NCBI RefSeq assembly: GCF_007676705.1
Contig: NZ_VEBF01000002.1
Location: 1,550,001 to 1,614,000 of the forward strand
Direction: 5' to 3'
DNA length: 64,000 nucleotides
Origin: Paenibacillus xylanexedens
GTDB taxonomy: Bacteria > Bacillota > Bacilli > Paenibacillales > Paenibacillaceae
Part shown: piece after piece, positions 8,944 through 16,450 of the stretch
How the letters are laid out: each line of letters starts with the position of its first letter
Position numbering within the stretch: the stretch's first letter is position 1
Notes under the pieces: generated by a model
What the model was told of the DNA's origin: nothing
Database searches by the model: none
What the model saw: only the letters and a program-made list of their open reading frames with translations
Program-made: the position numbers and the translations under genes

Positions 8944-9823
8944 TGGCTTTTCCCTCCTCGTAGTGCACCCATAGCGCCGATGAACGGAATACAACCAGTG
9001 TCAACGCCATGATGATGATGAATAGTACCCAGGCAATCGCCGATGCATATCCCATTTTGTAGAATTGGAACGCATTCTGGAACAAGTAGGGCACAACCAT
9101 CTGACTTGAATTGTCAGGTCCCCCGGCAGTAACAATGAATACCTGCGCGAAGGTCTGGAGCGCTCCAATCATGCCAGTCACGAGATTGAAGAAAATGACG
9201 GGCGTCAGCATTGGGAATGTAATATGGAAGAACGACTGTGTACTCTTCGCCCCATCGATGGCAGCGGCCTCGTACAGTTCCTGCGGTATTCCTTTCATAC
9301 CTGCAAGCAGTAATACCACGCCACCACCCACACCCCATAGCGACATGAGGATCAATGCAGGCTTAACCCAGTTCGGATCAAGAAGCCAGGCAGGACCCTG
9401 AATTCCAAAGATCGCAAGTGCCTGGTTGATCAATCCTTCCGTCGGTGCAAGCAAGTGGATGAAGAGCAATGAACTCGCAACTACCGGAACGACGGAAGGC
9501 AGATAGAACAGAATACGGAAGAAAGTGATCCCTTTGATCTTCTTGTTCAGGTAATAGGCAATCCAGAGCGAGATCGACATGCCCAGCGGAATGGATATCA
9601 GCGCATAGAAGAATGTATTGCCGACGGACTTCCAGAAGATCGGATCATCGGTCAGTAGTGTTTTATAATTGTCGATGCCAATAAATTCAGGGGACTGGAA
9701 CAGATCCCAATTCGTGAAGCTCATATAGATGGAAAACAGGATCGGCCCCAGGGTCAGCCCCAGAAACCCGATCAGCCAAGGCGAGATGAAGATGTAGAAC
9801 CATTTCCCGTCCTTTTTTCTCAC
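8936..9823 (-). CDS. Carbohydrate ABC transporter permease, MalF/UgpA type, GTG start
   Basis: A 295-residue permease with six membrane segments and an EAA loop (YEAAAIDGAKSTQSFFHITF). The GTG at 9823 is preferred because GGGAGGG lies 6 nt upstream; the in-frame ATGs further up have no such site. It pairs with the MalG-type permease that overlaps its 3' end. The substrate is inferred from the operon to be oligosaccharides from arabinogalactan or galactan. Confidence 0.92.
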   Translation of the reverse strand: MRKKDGKWFYIFISPWLIGFLGLTLGPILFSIYMSFTNWDLFQSPEFIGIDNYKTLLTDDPIFWKSVGNTFFYALISIPLGMSISLWIAYYLNKKIKGITFFRILFYLPSVVPVVASSLLFIHLLAPTEGLINQALAIFGIQGPAWLLDPNWVKPALILMSLWGVGGGVVLLLAGMKGIPQELYEAAAIDGAKSTQSFFHITFPMLTPVIFFNLVTGMIGALQTFAQVFIVTAGGPDNSSQMVVPYLFQNAFQFYKMGYASAIAWVLFIIIMALTLVVFRSSALWVHYEEGKANE

Positions 9824-9913
9824 GTTAAGCCCTCCCATGACGCAGAGAGCAGATGGAACCCGCATTCACGCCGAATTCCACCTGTCCTCCTGTCGATGCT
9901 ATTTGAACAACCT

Positions 9914-11185
9914 CTATTTGTAGAGTCTTTCCAGTCCACTCTGGATCTCAGTTACGGTATCATCAAGCGAAGCTTTGTTGTTGAAGTACACACCCAACTT
10001 ATCGTTAATGAGCTTCATCATTTCGTTCCACTGCGGGTTGAACGGTTCTGCATAGATGGTCGATTCACTGAACGCAGCCATGTTGATTTTCTTGCCGCCA
10101 TATTCGGCATTCAGGAATTCATCACTGGACAGACCTGCTTTGGTTGCAGGAGCATCCTGACCGGCTTTGACCATTGGCATCTGTGCTTCAGGTGTGGTCA
10201 ATTCTTCAATCACTTTGAATGCTTCTTCCTTGTGTTTGGAAGCGTTGGTAATCGTTAACCCGTTGAAGAATGCGTTCGTTTCGCCCCATACCGGAGAGAT
10301 ATCCCAGTTAATGCCTTCCACCTTGGCAAGCGAACCAATGTTCCAGAACCCTGTCGTTTCCATGGCGATCTTGCCTTGAGCGAACAGCGGATCAGCTCCG
10401 ATATTACCCATGTCGGCAATCTCGGTTGGCGTTGGTCCCGCACCGTGTGTGAAGGTCAAGTCGTTCATGAATTGCAATGCTTTACGCACAGGCTCTGTAT
10501 TGAAGGTCGGTTTACCGCTCTCATCGAACAGTGAGCCACCGTTCTGGTAGATAAGCTGCATCCATTGCGGCCACCAGCTGCCTGGGTAGTAACCCCATTG
10601 CACCGTTTTGCCATTCTCCTTCACCGTCAGCTTCTGAGCTGCCGCCATCAGATCGTCTTGCGTCCAATCTTTGGTTGGATATTCCACTCCAGCCTTGTCG
10701 AACAGATCTTTGTTATAGAAGAGGACCATCGCTCCTGCACGATCCGGCAAACCGAATTGCTTGCCATCATACTTCATCAGGTTTGCAATATCATCGGAAT
10801 AACGTTCGGACATGTTCACATTGTTAGCCTGAATCATGTCGTCCAGCGGTATTATCTGATTCTTGGAGGCGTAAGCCTGATAGTTCTCGGCAATCATCAT
10901 GATATCCGGCGCTGTTCCCCCGGCGATCATCGTCTGTACCTTTTGGTCATAATCCCCTGCAACCACATTGAGCTTCACGTTAATATCGGGATACTTCTGC
11001 TTCACAATGTCGAGTCGCTCCTGATAAATCTTCTTCTCATCCTCTGAGCCCCAGATCGTCATGCTCAGATCAACCTTGCCACCGGACTCGCCGGAAGACC
11101 CGTTGTTACTCCCGCTGCTACAGGCTGTCAGACCCATTACCATGACCAGCATCAATAACGAAATGACCTTAAAACTTCTTCTCAT
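9914..11185 (-). CDS. Sugar ABC transporter solute-binding lipoprotein
   Basis: A 423-residue extracellular solute-binding protein (family 1). A lipobox LTAC at about 19-22 follows a hydrophobic signal, so the mature protein is lipid-anchored outside the membrane. The body has typical features (AGDYDQKVQTMIAGGTAPDI, then a YNKDLFDKAG region). It is the first gene of the operon after the LacI-controlled promoter. AAGGGGG precedes the ATG. It would capture oligosaccharides for the two permeases downstream. Confidence 0.93.
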   Translation of the reverse strand: MRRSFKVISLLMLVMVMGLTACSSGSNNGSSGESGGKVDLSMTIWGSEDEKKIYQERLDIVKQKYPDINVKLNVVAGDYDQKVQTMIAGGTAPDIMMIAENYQAYASKNQIIPLDDMIQANNVNMSERYSDDIANLMKYDGKQFGLPDRAGAMVLFYNKDLFDKAGVEYPTKDWTQDDLMAAAQKLTVKENGKTVQWGYYPGSWWPQWMQLIYQNGGSLFDESGKPTFNTEPVRKALQFMNDLTFTHGAGPTPTEIADMGNIGADPLFAQGKIAMETTGFWNIGSLAKVEGINWDISPVWGETNAFFNGLTITNASKHKEEAFKVIEELTTPEAQMPMVKAGQDAPATKAGLSSDEFLNAEYGGKKINMAAFSESTIYAEPFNPQWNEMMKLINDKLGVYFNNKASLDDTVTEIQSGLERLYK

Positions 11186-11224
11186 ACGTTACGCCCCCTT
11201 GAACTAATGAATGGATGACTACAC

Positions 11225-11339
11225 TGAAACCCGTTTCATGAAATGGGTTTCATTAAGCTGAAACATAAAACCCGTTCCACTTTATGAAAGGGGTTTCATT
11301 CACGCACTCATTATATTTCACCCTTCAAGGAAATGTCAA
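11225..11339 (-). promoter_or_regulatory. Promoter of the importer operon with three LacI-type operators
   Basis: On the minus strand TTGACA (11339-11334) and TATAAT (11315-11310) are 18 bp apart. Immediately downstream is the palindrome ATGAAAGGGGTTTCAT (11284-11299). Two more sites, TGAAACCCGTTTCA (11225-11238) and ATGAAATGGGTTTCAT (11238-11253), abut and share a base. The same palindrome occurs before the lacI gene, so LacI binding just after the start of transcription is the likely control. Confidence 0.85.
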
Positions 11340-11366
11340 CGCTTTCTTTTCCAATTACAGGCCCCC

Positions 11367-12395
11367 TTATCTTGCAGCAGGTCCTGTACTTTGACGCACA
11401 ATCAGCTCCGGTTGCAGAATGATCTGCTTCTTCGGTTTACCTTGGTTAATCAGCTCATGAAGTACATCCACAGCCTGTTTGCCAAGCTGATACGTGTTCT
11501 GGGATACGGTTGTCAGTTCCGGTATGACGGCACTGGCGAGCGGTGTGTCATCGAAACCCACAATGGAGATATCCTTCGGAATGGAGAGCCCATGCTCAAT
11601 CGTCGACTTGATGGCACCAATCGCCGTGTTGTCATTAACGCAGATGACTGCGGTTGGTGGATTGTCACGATCCAGCAGTTTTGACATCTCGCGTTTGCCG
11701 TCGTCGATGGAGAAACTACCGAGGAGCTGACGATCTTTCGGGATTTCGAGCCCATGCTCGCGAAGTTTTTTCTGCACAGCTCTGACCTTGACCATGGTGG
11801 TGGACAACTCTTTCAGACCGCCGACAAAGGCGATATCGCGATGTCCCAGTTCAAGCAAATGCTCAGCTACCAGGGCTGCCCCTGCCCCTTCATCTGTGTA
11901 CACCCGGTGGAACCCGCCTTTGGCAATATTGCCATTGACCAACACGATCGGCATACGTTTGCCCATATCAATCAATTCCTGAGCCATGTCATCCGGACAG
12001 ACCTGCATATTGATTCGCCCGCCGAGAAAGATAATCCCGTCTACCCGCTTCTCTCTCAGGATGGACAAATATTCAGATTCCCTGTTATAGTCGCCTGCAG
12101 TATTGCAGAGAAAAAACGTGTACCCCAATCCGCGAGCCTCATTCTCCGCACCCCAGAAGACTTCCGGGAAGAAGGGGTTTGTAATGTCCGGCAGGATAAT
12201 GGCAATGGTGCCCGTCTCTTTCTTGATCAGACTGCGCGCCTGCGCGTTGGGCTGAAACTGGTGTTTTTCAATGATGGACATAATCTTCTCCCTTGTGCTT
12301 GCACGCACAGGTGCCGTATCATTCAGCACCCGGGAGACTGTCGCGACAGATACATTTGCTTCCTTGGCGATGTCGTATATGGTGATCGGTGTCAT
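11367..12395 (-). CDS. LacI-family transcriptional repressor of the polysaccharide operon
   Basis: A 342-residue LacI/GalR regulator. The N-terminal helix-turn-helix with hinge reads TIYDIAKEANVSVATVSRVL at residues 4-23, followed by the periplasmic-binding-protein-like sensor domain (ILPDITNPFFPEV; HRDIAFVGG; VGFDDTPLASAVIPELTTV). It lies upstream of the importer genes in the same direction. The shared operator ATGAAANSSGTTTCAT near both promoters suggests control of the operon and of its own gene. The inducer is probably a sugar released from the polymer. Confidence 0.92.
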   Translation of the reverse strand: MTPITIYDIAKEANVSVATVSRVLNDTAPVRASTREKIMSIIEKHQFQPNAQARSLIKKETGTIAIILPDITNPFFPEVFWGAENEARGLGYTFFLCNTAGDYNRESEYLSILREKRVDGIIFLGGRINMQVCPDDMAQELIDMGKRMPIVLVNGNIAKGGFHRVYTDEGAGAALVAEHLLELGHRDIAFVGGLKELSTTMVKVRAVQKKLREHGLEIPKDRQLLGSFSIDDGKREMSKLLDRDNPPTAVICVNDNTAIGAIKSTIEHGLSIPKDISIVGFDDTPLASAVIPELTTVSQNTYQLGKQAVDVLHELINQGKPKKQIILQPELIVRQSTGPAAR

Positions 12396-12437
12396 AGCGG
12401 AACCTTCCTTTTTCTCTAATTTTCCCTAATTTCCCTG

Positions 12438-12479
12438 CTTATCATACCAGATAAGGAATGGCGATGAAATGGGTTTCAT
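12438..12479 (-). promoter_or_regulatory. lacI promoter with LacI-type operator
   Basis: ATGAAATGGGTTTCAT (12464-12479) is identical to the operator at 11238-11253. On the minus strand a TATGAT -10 box (about 12443-12438) follows 16-17 bp after a weak -35 covered by the palindrome, which fits autorepression. Confidence 0.65.
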
Positions 12480-12683
12480 TGATGGGCGAATAATTTCACA
12501 CTGGACCAACAGAAGTTCGGGTATGACATTCATACGTGAATTGTTCGATGCATTACTCATTAGTGTCATTATTTTCACAGGACATGTTTGCTTTTCTTTA
12601 TTTCTCCTTCTAATCTGCGTTTATGGTCCATATATTAAATTGTAAGCGAATTCATTGGAGATTAGAGGAGTGTGAACGACGTC

Positions 12684-13046
12684 ATGATCATTCAAGTCAG
12701 TCCGCTGGCAGAAGCAAGACTTACTGAAAAGCTGGGAGATCGACCGGGCTATTTCAAATTGTTTTATGATACCGATGGATGCGGTTGTGACGGAATTGCG
12801 GTACTTCTGATCTTGAACGACCTGGATAGCGATGATGTTACTGTAGAAGCAGGTTCGCTTCCGTTTGTAATCAACAAACAGCAGCAGATTTACTTTGAAC
12901 CCTCTCTGCGTCTGCAATCCGAGCACAGTTTCCCCTCGTTCCGACTGAGCAGTGATTCCATGATCTATGGCAGCAACGTCAAAGTCCATGATTTACGAGA
13001 TACCGCAGACTTAGCCCCTCAGCCCACCGGATGGTTTGTACGATAA
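12684..13046 (+). CDS. HesB/IscA-like (Fe-S biosynthesis domain) protein
   Basis: About 120 residues of the HesB/YqkB-like branch of the Fe-S biosynthesis domain. MIIQVSPLAEARL starts the fold and FYDTDGCGCDG is the conserved loop; the C-terminal CxC pair of true A-type carriers is absent, so scaffold activity is uncertain. GAGGAG lies 13 nt before the ATG at 12684; an in-frame GTG at 12672 is the alternative. It is transcribed divergently from lacI and ends at a strong terminator, so it is a single-gene unit. It marks the left edge of the cassette-like array that follows. Confidence 0.75.
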   Translation: MIIQVSPLAEARLTEKLGDRPGYFKLFYDTDGCGCDGIAVLLILNDLDSDDVTVEAGSLPFVINKQQQIYFEPSLRLQSEHSFPSFRLSSDSMIYGSNVKVHDLRDTADLAPQPTGWFVR

Positions 13047-13068
13047 ACGTTGAATCAGCACTATAATC

Positions 13069-13113
13069 AAAACCTCCCAACCCCAGATATTATGCGGGAC
13101 GGGAGGTTTTTTA
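13069..13113 (+). terminator. Rho-independent terminator of the HesB-like gene
   Basis: AAAACCTCCC (13069-13078) pairs with GGGAGGTTTT (13101-13110), followed by further T residues. With A-rich and T-rich ends it can act in both directions. Confidence 0.9.
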
Positions 13114-13157
13114 TCATTTCAATGTGTTCATTAGCCACTATTTTCTTAAACATTTCA

Positions 13158-13176
13158 TTTGAGCTATCGTTTCTTT
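13158..13176 (-). repeat. Partial copy of the cassette-end repeat (R6)
   Basis: TTGAGCTATCGTTTC matches the inner half of the left box of the 87-bp repeats at 14467-16537. It lies about 20 nt after the stop of the lipoprotein gene, the position the full repeats hold relative to their genes. The hairpin core and right box are missing. Confidence 0.55.
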
Positions 13177-13195
13177 TATTTCAATTTTACTAAGA

Positions 13196-13621
13196 TTACT
13201 TCACAAGAATTTCAATCGGATTCATGGTTATAGAGATATCCGCGGTCATATCCACAAAGAGATTTTGTTTCCCTTTTTTGGTTACTATAAACTCATCTTC
13301 AACCTCAACCACTTGACCTGACTTAAACTCAGTTACATATCCCACATCCGCATAATTACGCTCCTCGTTACTACCGGAGAAGAAAAAACGAATAATTGGT
13401 TCTCCATGAGATACTTCAACAGGTTTAATACCTGTATATTTTAGAGTTCCTTTTACTTTCAGTGCCTCGCCAGTATCTAAAACTGTTGGTGTTGTTACTT
13501 CAAGAACGAAATCAGATGCTACTACACGTTCAGTAATTGTATCTTCATTTTTTTCTTTTGGTGAACACCCCGCAAATATCATGGATACCGCTAACACCAA
13601 CATTATGACACTACTACTCAT
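13196..13621 (-). CDS. Small lipoprotein of unknown function
   Basis: About 141 residues. A hydrophobic signal ends in a lipobox (FAGC) near residue 18, followed by a charged linker and a beta-rich domain like the BsuPI/intracellular proteinase inhibitor or DUF4352-type Ig fold (LDTGEALKVKGTLKYTG; PIIRFFF). I do not recognise a family with certainty. The ATG at 13621 is chosen as the start nearest the signal; GAGGTGG lies rather far upstream, so the exact start is unsure. It is on the minus strand like its neighbours and is the last gene of the cassette-like array. Confidence 0.65.
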   Translation of the reverse strand: MSSSVIMLVLAVSMIFAGCSPKEKNEDTITERVVASDFVLEVTTPTVLDTGEALKVKGTLKYTGIKPVEVSHGEPIIRFFFSGSNEERNYADVGYVTEFKSGQVVEVEDEFIVTKKGKQNLFVDMTADISITMNPIEILVK

Positions 13622-13704
13622 TTTATTAATTTCATACCACCTCTTATACTCTAACGAATGATACATAGAAAGGGTTGCTCCATTTGTTCCTTGATTCCCC
13701 TGAA

Positions 13705-13721
13705 CTATCGTTTACTGTTAG
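13705..13721 (-). repeat. Left box of a degraded cassette-end repeat (R5)
   Basis: On the minus strand CTAACAGTAAACGATAG corresponds to the left box of the full repeats. It begins 12 nt after the stop of the Nudix gene. No matching hairpin core or right box follows at the expected distance. Confidence 0.6.
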
Positions 13722-13733
13722 TTCAATCATGTA

Positions 13734-14204
13734 TCACACGAATTCAATTAACCTCCTATCTATTTCTGCGATATCACCAATCTCCGATGTACCATCCCAA
13801 AGGATAATTGAAGAAGCTTCATCGTTTTCAACAAAATCATCAAGTTGGCACAGTTCACCCATGAACAGAGCTCCATATTCTGTCCGTTCAGGTCCATGAA
13901 AACTTGGCTGGAGTCTAAACTTCATTAGTCCTTTGAATTCCGCCGTATCCATATTTTGATTGGTTTCCTCAAACAATTCTCTAATTACACATTGCTCCGC
14001 ATTCTCTCCAGCTTCAATAATACCACCTGGAAGTTCCCAGTTGTTTCTCCACTTATTCTGCATGAATAGATACTTTCCTTGGCACTTCACCACAATTAGA
14101 GCATGTGTTAGTGGAGCATCCAGTGTGCTTGTAATGACCTTATCGTACTCGATACGAATAAATTCCAAAAAAATGTTACCTCTTGAATCTGTCATGATTG
14201 CCAC
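13734..14204 (-). CDS. Nudix hydrolase
   Basis: A 156-residue Nudix protein that would hydrolyse a nucleoside diphosphate linked to another group. The Nudix box runs GGIIEAGE...REL.EETN with the metal-binding REXXEE core complete; the usual glycine after EE-X is asparagine. The start is GTG at 14204, 5 nt after GGAGGAG. It belongs to the cassette-like array and is followed by a partial repeat. It is preceded by a promoter, a 15-residue leader peptide and a T-tailed hairpin, so it is probably controlled by attenuation. The substrate cannot be told from sequence. Confidence 0.85.
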   Translation of the reverse strand: MAIMTDSRGNIFLEFIRIEYDKVITSTLDAPLTHALIVVKCQGKYLFMQNKWRNNWELPGGIIEAGENAEQCVIRELFEETNQNMDTAEFKGLMKFRLQPSFHGPERTEYGALFMGELCQLDDFVENDEASSIILWDGTSEIGDIAEIDRRLIEFV

Positions 14205-14230
14205 TTTTACTCCTCCATTTCTTTTGTAAC

Positions 14231-14337
14231 CAAAATAAAAAAAGCGCTAGACCTAAGTCCTGCGCGTTCATATCTCACAGGATGGGGAGCCGAATAGCGT
14301 TAACCCACCCCAAATTTTTTAGGAATGGATTAACGCT
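14231..14337 (-). promoter_or_regulatory. Attenuator region before the Nudix gene (hairpin plus T-tailed terminator)
   Basis: On the minus strand an AGCGTTAA/TTAACGCT stem (14296-14303 with 14330-14337) starts inside the leader peptide's last codons. A second hairpin (GCGC...GAC/GTC...GCGC, 14244-14265) is followed by TTTTTTTATTTT (to 14231) and resembles an intrinsic terminator. The Nudix ribosome site follows at once. This is the layout of leader-peptide transcription attenuators. Confidence 0.6.
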
Positions 14338-14377
14338 TTTCATGATGGTGAGATTGTTTTAATTCTTGAATTAACAT
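14330..14377 (-). CDS. Leader peptide, 15 residues
   Basis: MLIQELKQSHHHEKR, with AGGAG 8 nt before the ATG. Its stop codon lies in the 5' arm of the AGCGTTAA hairpin, so a ribosome at the 3' end of this frame would block that stem. It sits between its own promoter and the Nudix gene. Three adjacent histidine codons are notable, but the Nudix gene is not a histidine gene, so drug- or ribosome-stalling control is as likely. Confidence 0.6.
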   Translation of the reverse strand: MLIQELKQSHHHEKR

Positions 14378-14408
14378 CGGCCATTCTCCTAATCATCAAT
14401 ATATGGAA

Positions 14409-14438
14409 ATAATACCCACTATAGTACTTTAGAGTCAA
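14409..14438 (-). promoter_or_regulatory. Promoter of leader peptide and Nudix gene
   Basis: On the minus strand TTGACT (14438-14433) and TATTAT (14414-14409) are 18 bp apart, about 30 bp before the leader peptide start. Confidence 0.6.
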
Positions 14439-14466
14439 GTATATAATTTTGCTCATTTACCAATAA

Positions 14467-14553
14467 CGTAATCTTGCCGTTAGTTGAACAAAAACAGCCG
14501 ATCACATTGATCAGCTGCTTTCTTTGTATTATTGAGCTATCGTTTCCCGTTAG
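14467..14553 (-). repeat. Cassette-end repeat R1 (87 bp)
   Basis: On the minus strand: left box CTAACGGGAAACGATAG, spacer, an imperfect 14-bp hairpin (AAAGCAGCTGATCA with TGATCGGCTGTTTT), spacer, right box CTAACGGCAAGATTACG. The TAA inside the left box is itself the stop codon of the gene at 14550-14909. Confidence 0.85.
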
Positions 14554-14909
14554 CGTAATGAGCATAAAGCCTTTGAAGAAAATTTCGACTCAGCTACAAG
14601 AATTACTGGATAAAGTATGATAATAATTCCGGTGAAAAAAAACGATAGTTTAAAAGTATTCAAAAACAAATCATGAGACCAACCATCTTCACCTATTATC
14701 CAGTAAGCTATCTGGTTAGATATGGCTATTCCATCGTTAGCTACGGGAATTAAACTCTGAGTGTAGTTTTGGGCAAGACAAGCAACAGCTAACAAGGATA
14801 TACCAGTAGCCAATGCGAATCCCTTAGAGAAAGGGTATAGCACACCAGCTTTTCTTAGAACGACGATCGCGATAGTAACGAATATTATGCAAATAGACAA
14901 AAATATCAT
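14550..14909 (-). CDS. Small membrane protein of unknown function (cassette gene)
   Basis: 119 residues with three or four hydrophobic segments (first at MIFLSICIIFVTIAIVVL, last at FFFTGIIIILYPVILV). The ATG at 14909 is chosen because GGAGG lies 7 nt upstream; longer frames merely read through the preceding repeat. The stop codon lies within repeat R1. No family recognised. It is one of the single-gene units on the minus strand, AT-rich compared with the sugar operon. Confidence 0.7.
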   Translation of the reverse strand: MIFLSICIIFVTIAIVVLRKAGVLYPFSKGFALATGISLLAVACLAQNYTQSLIPVANDGIAISNQIAYWIIGEDGWSHDLFLNTFKLSFFFTGIIIILYPVILVAESKFSSKALCSLR

Positions 14910-14963
14910 CTTACAACCTCCGTACTCGTTTTTCTTTAGACGTTTCCAATAATTGTTATGTTG

Positions 14964-15050
14964 CGTAACCTGCCCGATAGTTGAACAAAAGCAGCTGATC
15001 ACATTGGTCAGCTGCTTTGTTGGTTTTATTGAGCTATCTTTTCCCGTTAG
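14964..15050 (-). repeat. Cassette-end repeat R2 (87 bp)
   Basis: Left box CTAACGGGAAAAGATAG, perfect hairpin AAAGCAGCTGA/TCAGCTGCTTT, right box CTATCGGGCAGGTTACG. The inner arm GATAG matches right-box CTATC, where R4 has GTTAG with CTAAC, a paired change. It starts 4 nt after the stop of the gene at 15055-15588. Confidence 0.87.
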
Positions 15051-15054
15051 TTGA

Positions 15055-15588
15055 TTAATTATCTAACCCTTGCCCCAAATAAGTCTTTTGAGGTAAATCC
15101 ATATTGTTGTATGATTTAGAAATTTCCAAACAAGAAATATCCTGTGTTTTAATAGTGAGTATATATCCATTTATTGTGTTAGCAATCATCTCAATTTCAG
15201 ATGTATTGTATGAAGTCATATCCATTTTCGAAATGATCACTTGCTTACCCAGTACTTTGGATAAAGAAAAGATAATTTGTTTCTTTACATCGTCATTTAA
15301 ACCTTCAAACAGGAGTACAAGGTTTTCAAGGTCATCTTTGCTACCTCTCATCAAACTGGGGGATTGTATAGAAATATGTCCAGGAGATGAAGACTTGATA
15401 GCATAAATCTCAATGATGTCATCCATTTCAATTTTTATGTTTATGCCTTCTTCTGTTTCAACAAATAGACAGCCCTCATTTAATTCTTTAGAAACACCAC
15501 GGAAAAATTCATCTTGATTATTATCTTTAAATACTACTGAACGTTGTTCTTTAACTGTCATCTCAATAAATTGTCTCTTATTCAACAT
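15055..15588 (-). CDS. Hypothetical protein (cassette gene)
   Basis: 177 residues, no signal peptide or membrane segment, so cytoplasmic. The first half has a beta-rich stretch (FRGVSKELNEGCLFVETEEG ending in MDDIIEIY) that recalls small Sm-like or YolD-like folds; the second half is helical then beta. I do not recognise the family. GGGAGGGG 6 nt upstream fixes the ATG at 15588; the longer open frame reads into repeat R3. It is one of the array's single-gene units. Confidence 0.7.
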   Translation of the reverse strand: MLNKRQFIEMTVKEQRSVVFKDNNQDEFFRGVSKELNEGCLFVETEEGINIKIEMDDIIEIYAIKSSSPGHISIQSPSLMRGSKDDLENLVLLFEGLNDDVKKQIIFSLSKVLGKQVIISKMDMTSYNTSEIEMIANTINGYILTIKTQDISCLEISKSYNNMDLPQKTYLGQGLDN

Positions 15589-15654
15589 ATTGTTCCCCTC
15601 CCTATTAGAAATAAAGTGTTCTATATGAGGTATGTAGTTCCCTTTTGTACTTAA

Positions 15655-15739
15655 AGTATCCTGCCCGTTGGCTGAAAAAAAGCAACCGATCACATTGGTC
15701 GGCTGCTCTTTGTTTCATATCGCTATCGTTTCCTGATAG
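15655..15739 (-). repeat. Cassette-end repeat R3 (85 bp)
   Basis: Left box CTATCAGGAAACGATAG is a perfect CTATC/GATAG inverted repeat where R4 has CTAACG/CGTTAG. The hairpin GCAGCCGA/TCGGTTGC keeps pairing through paired and wobble changes; the right box is CCAACGGGCAGGATACT. It starts 21 nt after the stop of the gene at 15761-16363. Confidence 0.85.
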
Positions 15740-15760
15740 TTTAATCCATGCTTGTTGAAG

Positions 15761-16363
15761 CTATTCAAGACTAAAGACAATCTTTGTTCCCGTCTCCTTT
15801 TCACTGAATGGCTTAAAATATTCTATGAACGTTAACTCAAGTCCTGGAGTTTTATCAGGTAATGGCGGTGATACTACATAATTAGTAAAAGCATGACCTG
15901 AATGACCACCACCTTTTAGCATTCGGCAATCATATTCTTCTCCAATTTGCAATTCAAAATGGTGGTGATTATTAGCAAATGAGGGTACCTCAGTCTCATC
16001 CCAATCAATATTAAAAGTCACTACACTTGCATTATTATATTGCTTTATTGAATTTAAAGTATAAAAGAAATTCCCTTTTTCGACTGATTTTAATACGGGT
16101 ATATGTTTTCTGAAATCCGATGGATCAACCATTGGTTTATAATGCTCTTCACTTCTCAATGTTCCAAAAACGGCTTTCAGAAAATCCTCGTAAAGTTCAA
16201 AAGTTTCTGCCCATTTAGAGATATATTCAAATGGTGGGAAACCAGGATTGTTGTTTGAAAGCTGCTTCCGAAGTTTCAACATTTCACAAATTTGTTCGTC
16301 AATTTTATAAATTCGTTCGTCATAATGCTCCGTTGGGCGTTCAAAAGGCATTCGTTTCAACAT
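15761..16363 (-). CDS. Hypothetical protein (cassette gene)
   Basis: 200 residues, cytoplasmic. An N-terminal helix with YKIDEQICEMLKLRKQLS resembles the helix of chorismate-mutase-like or flagellar-type coiled segments. The rest is a beta-rich domain (GNFFYTLNSIKQYNNASVV; HHHFELQIGEEYDCR; GLELTFIEYFKPF). Similar architecture occurs in uncharacterised Bacillota proteins, but no function is known to me. GAGGGGAG precedes the ATG. It lies between repeats R4 and R3 in the same orientation as the other cassette genes. Confidence 0.7.
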   Translation of the reverse strand: MLKRMPFERPTEHYDERIYKIDEQICEMLKLRKQLSNNNPGFPPFEYISKWAETFELYEDFLKAVFGTLRSEEHYKPMVDPSDFRKHIPVLKSVEKGNFFYTLNSIKQYNNASVVTFNIDWDETEVPSFANNHHHFELQIGEEYDCRMLKGGGHSGHAFTNYVVSPPLPDKTPGLELTFIEYFKPFSEKETGTKIVFSLE

Positions 16364-16450
16364 TGATCTCCCCTCTACAATTGTAAAATTATAAAGTTAC
16401 CTTGGCTTTGTTATCGAGTTCTATCAGATATTATTCTCCGCCTTCAATAA

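Noticed and set aside
11225..11299. cre sites at the importer promoter
   Set aside because: The palindromes have CC, TG or GG at the centre instead of the CG required by CcpA, and they match the site before lacI, so LacI operators are the better call.
14910..15002. N-terminal extension of the small cassette membrane protein
   Set aside because: The extension is translated repeat R2 sequence; a good ribosome site lies before the internal ATG at 14909.
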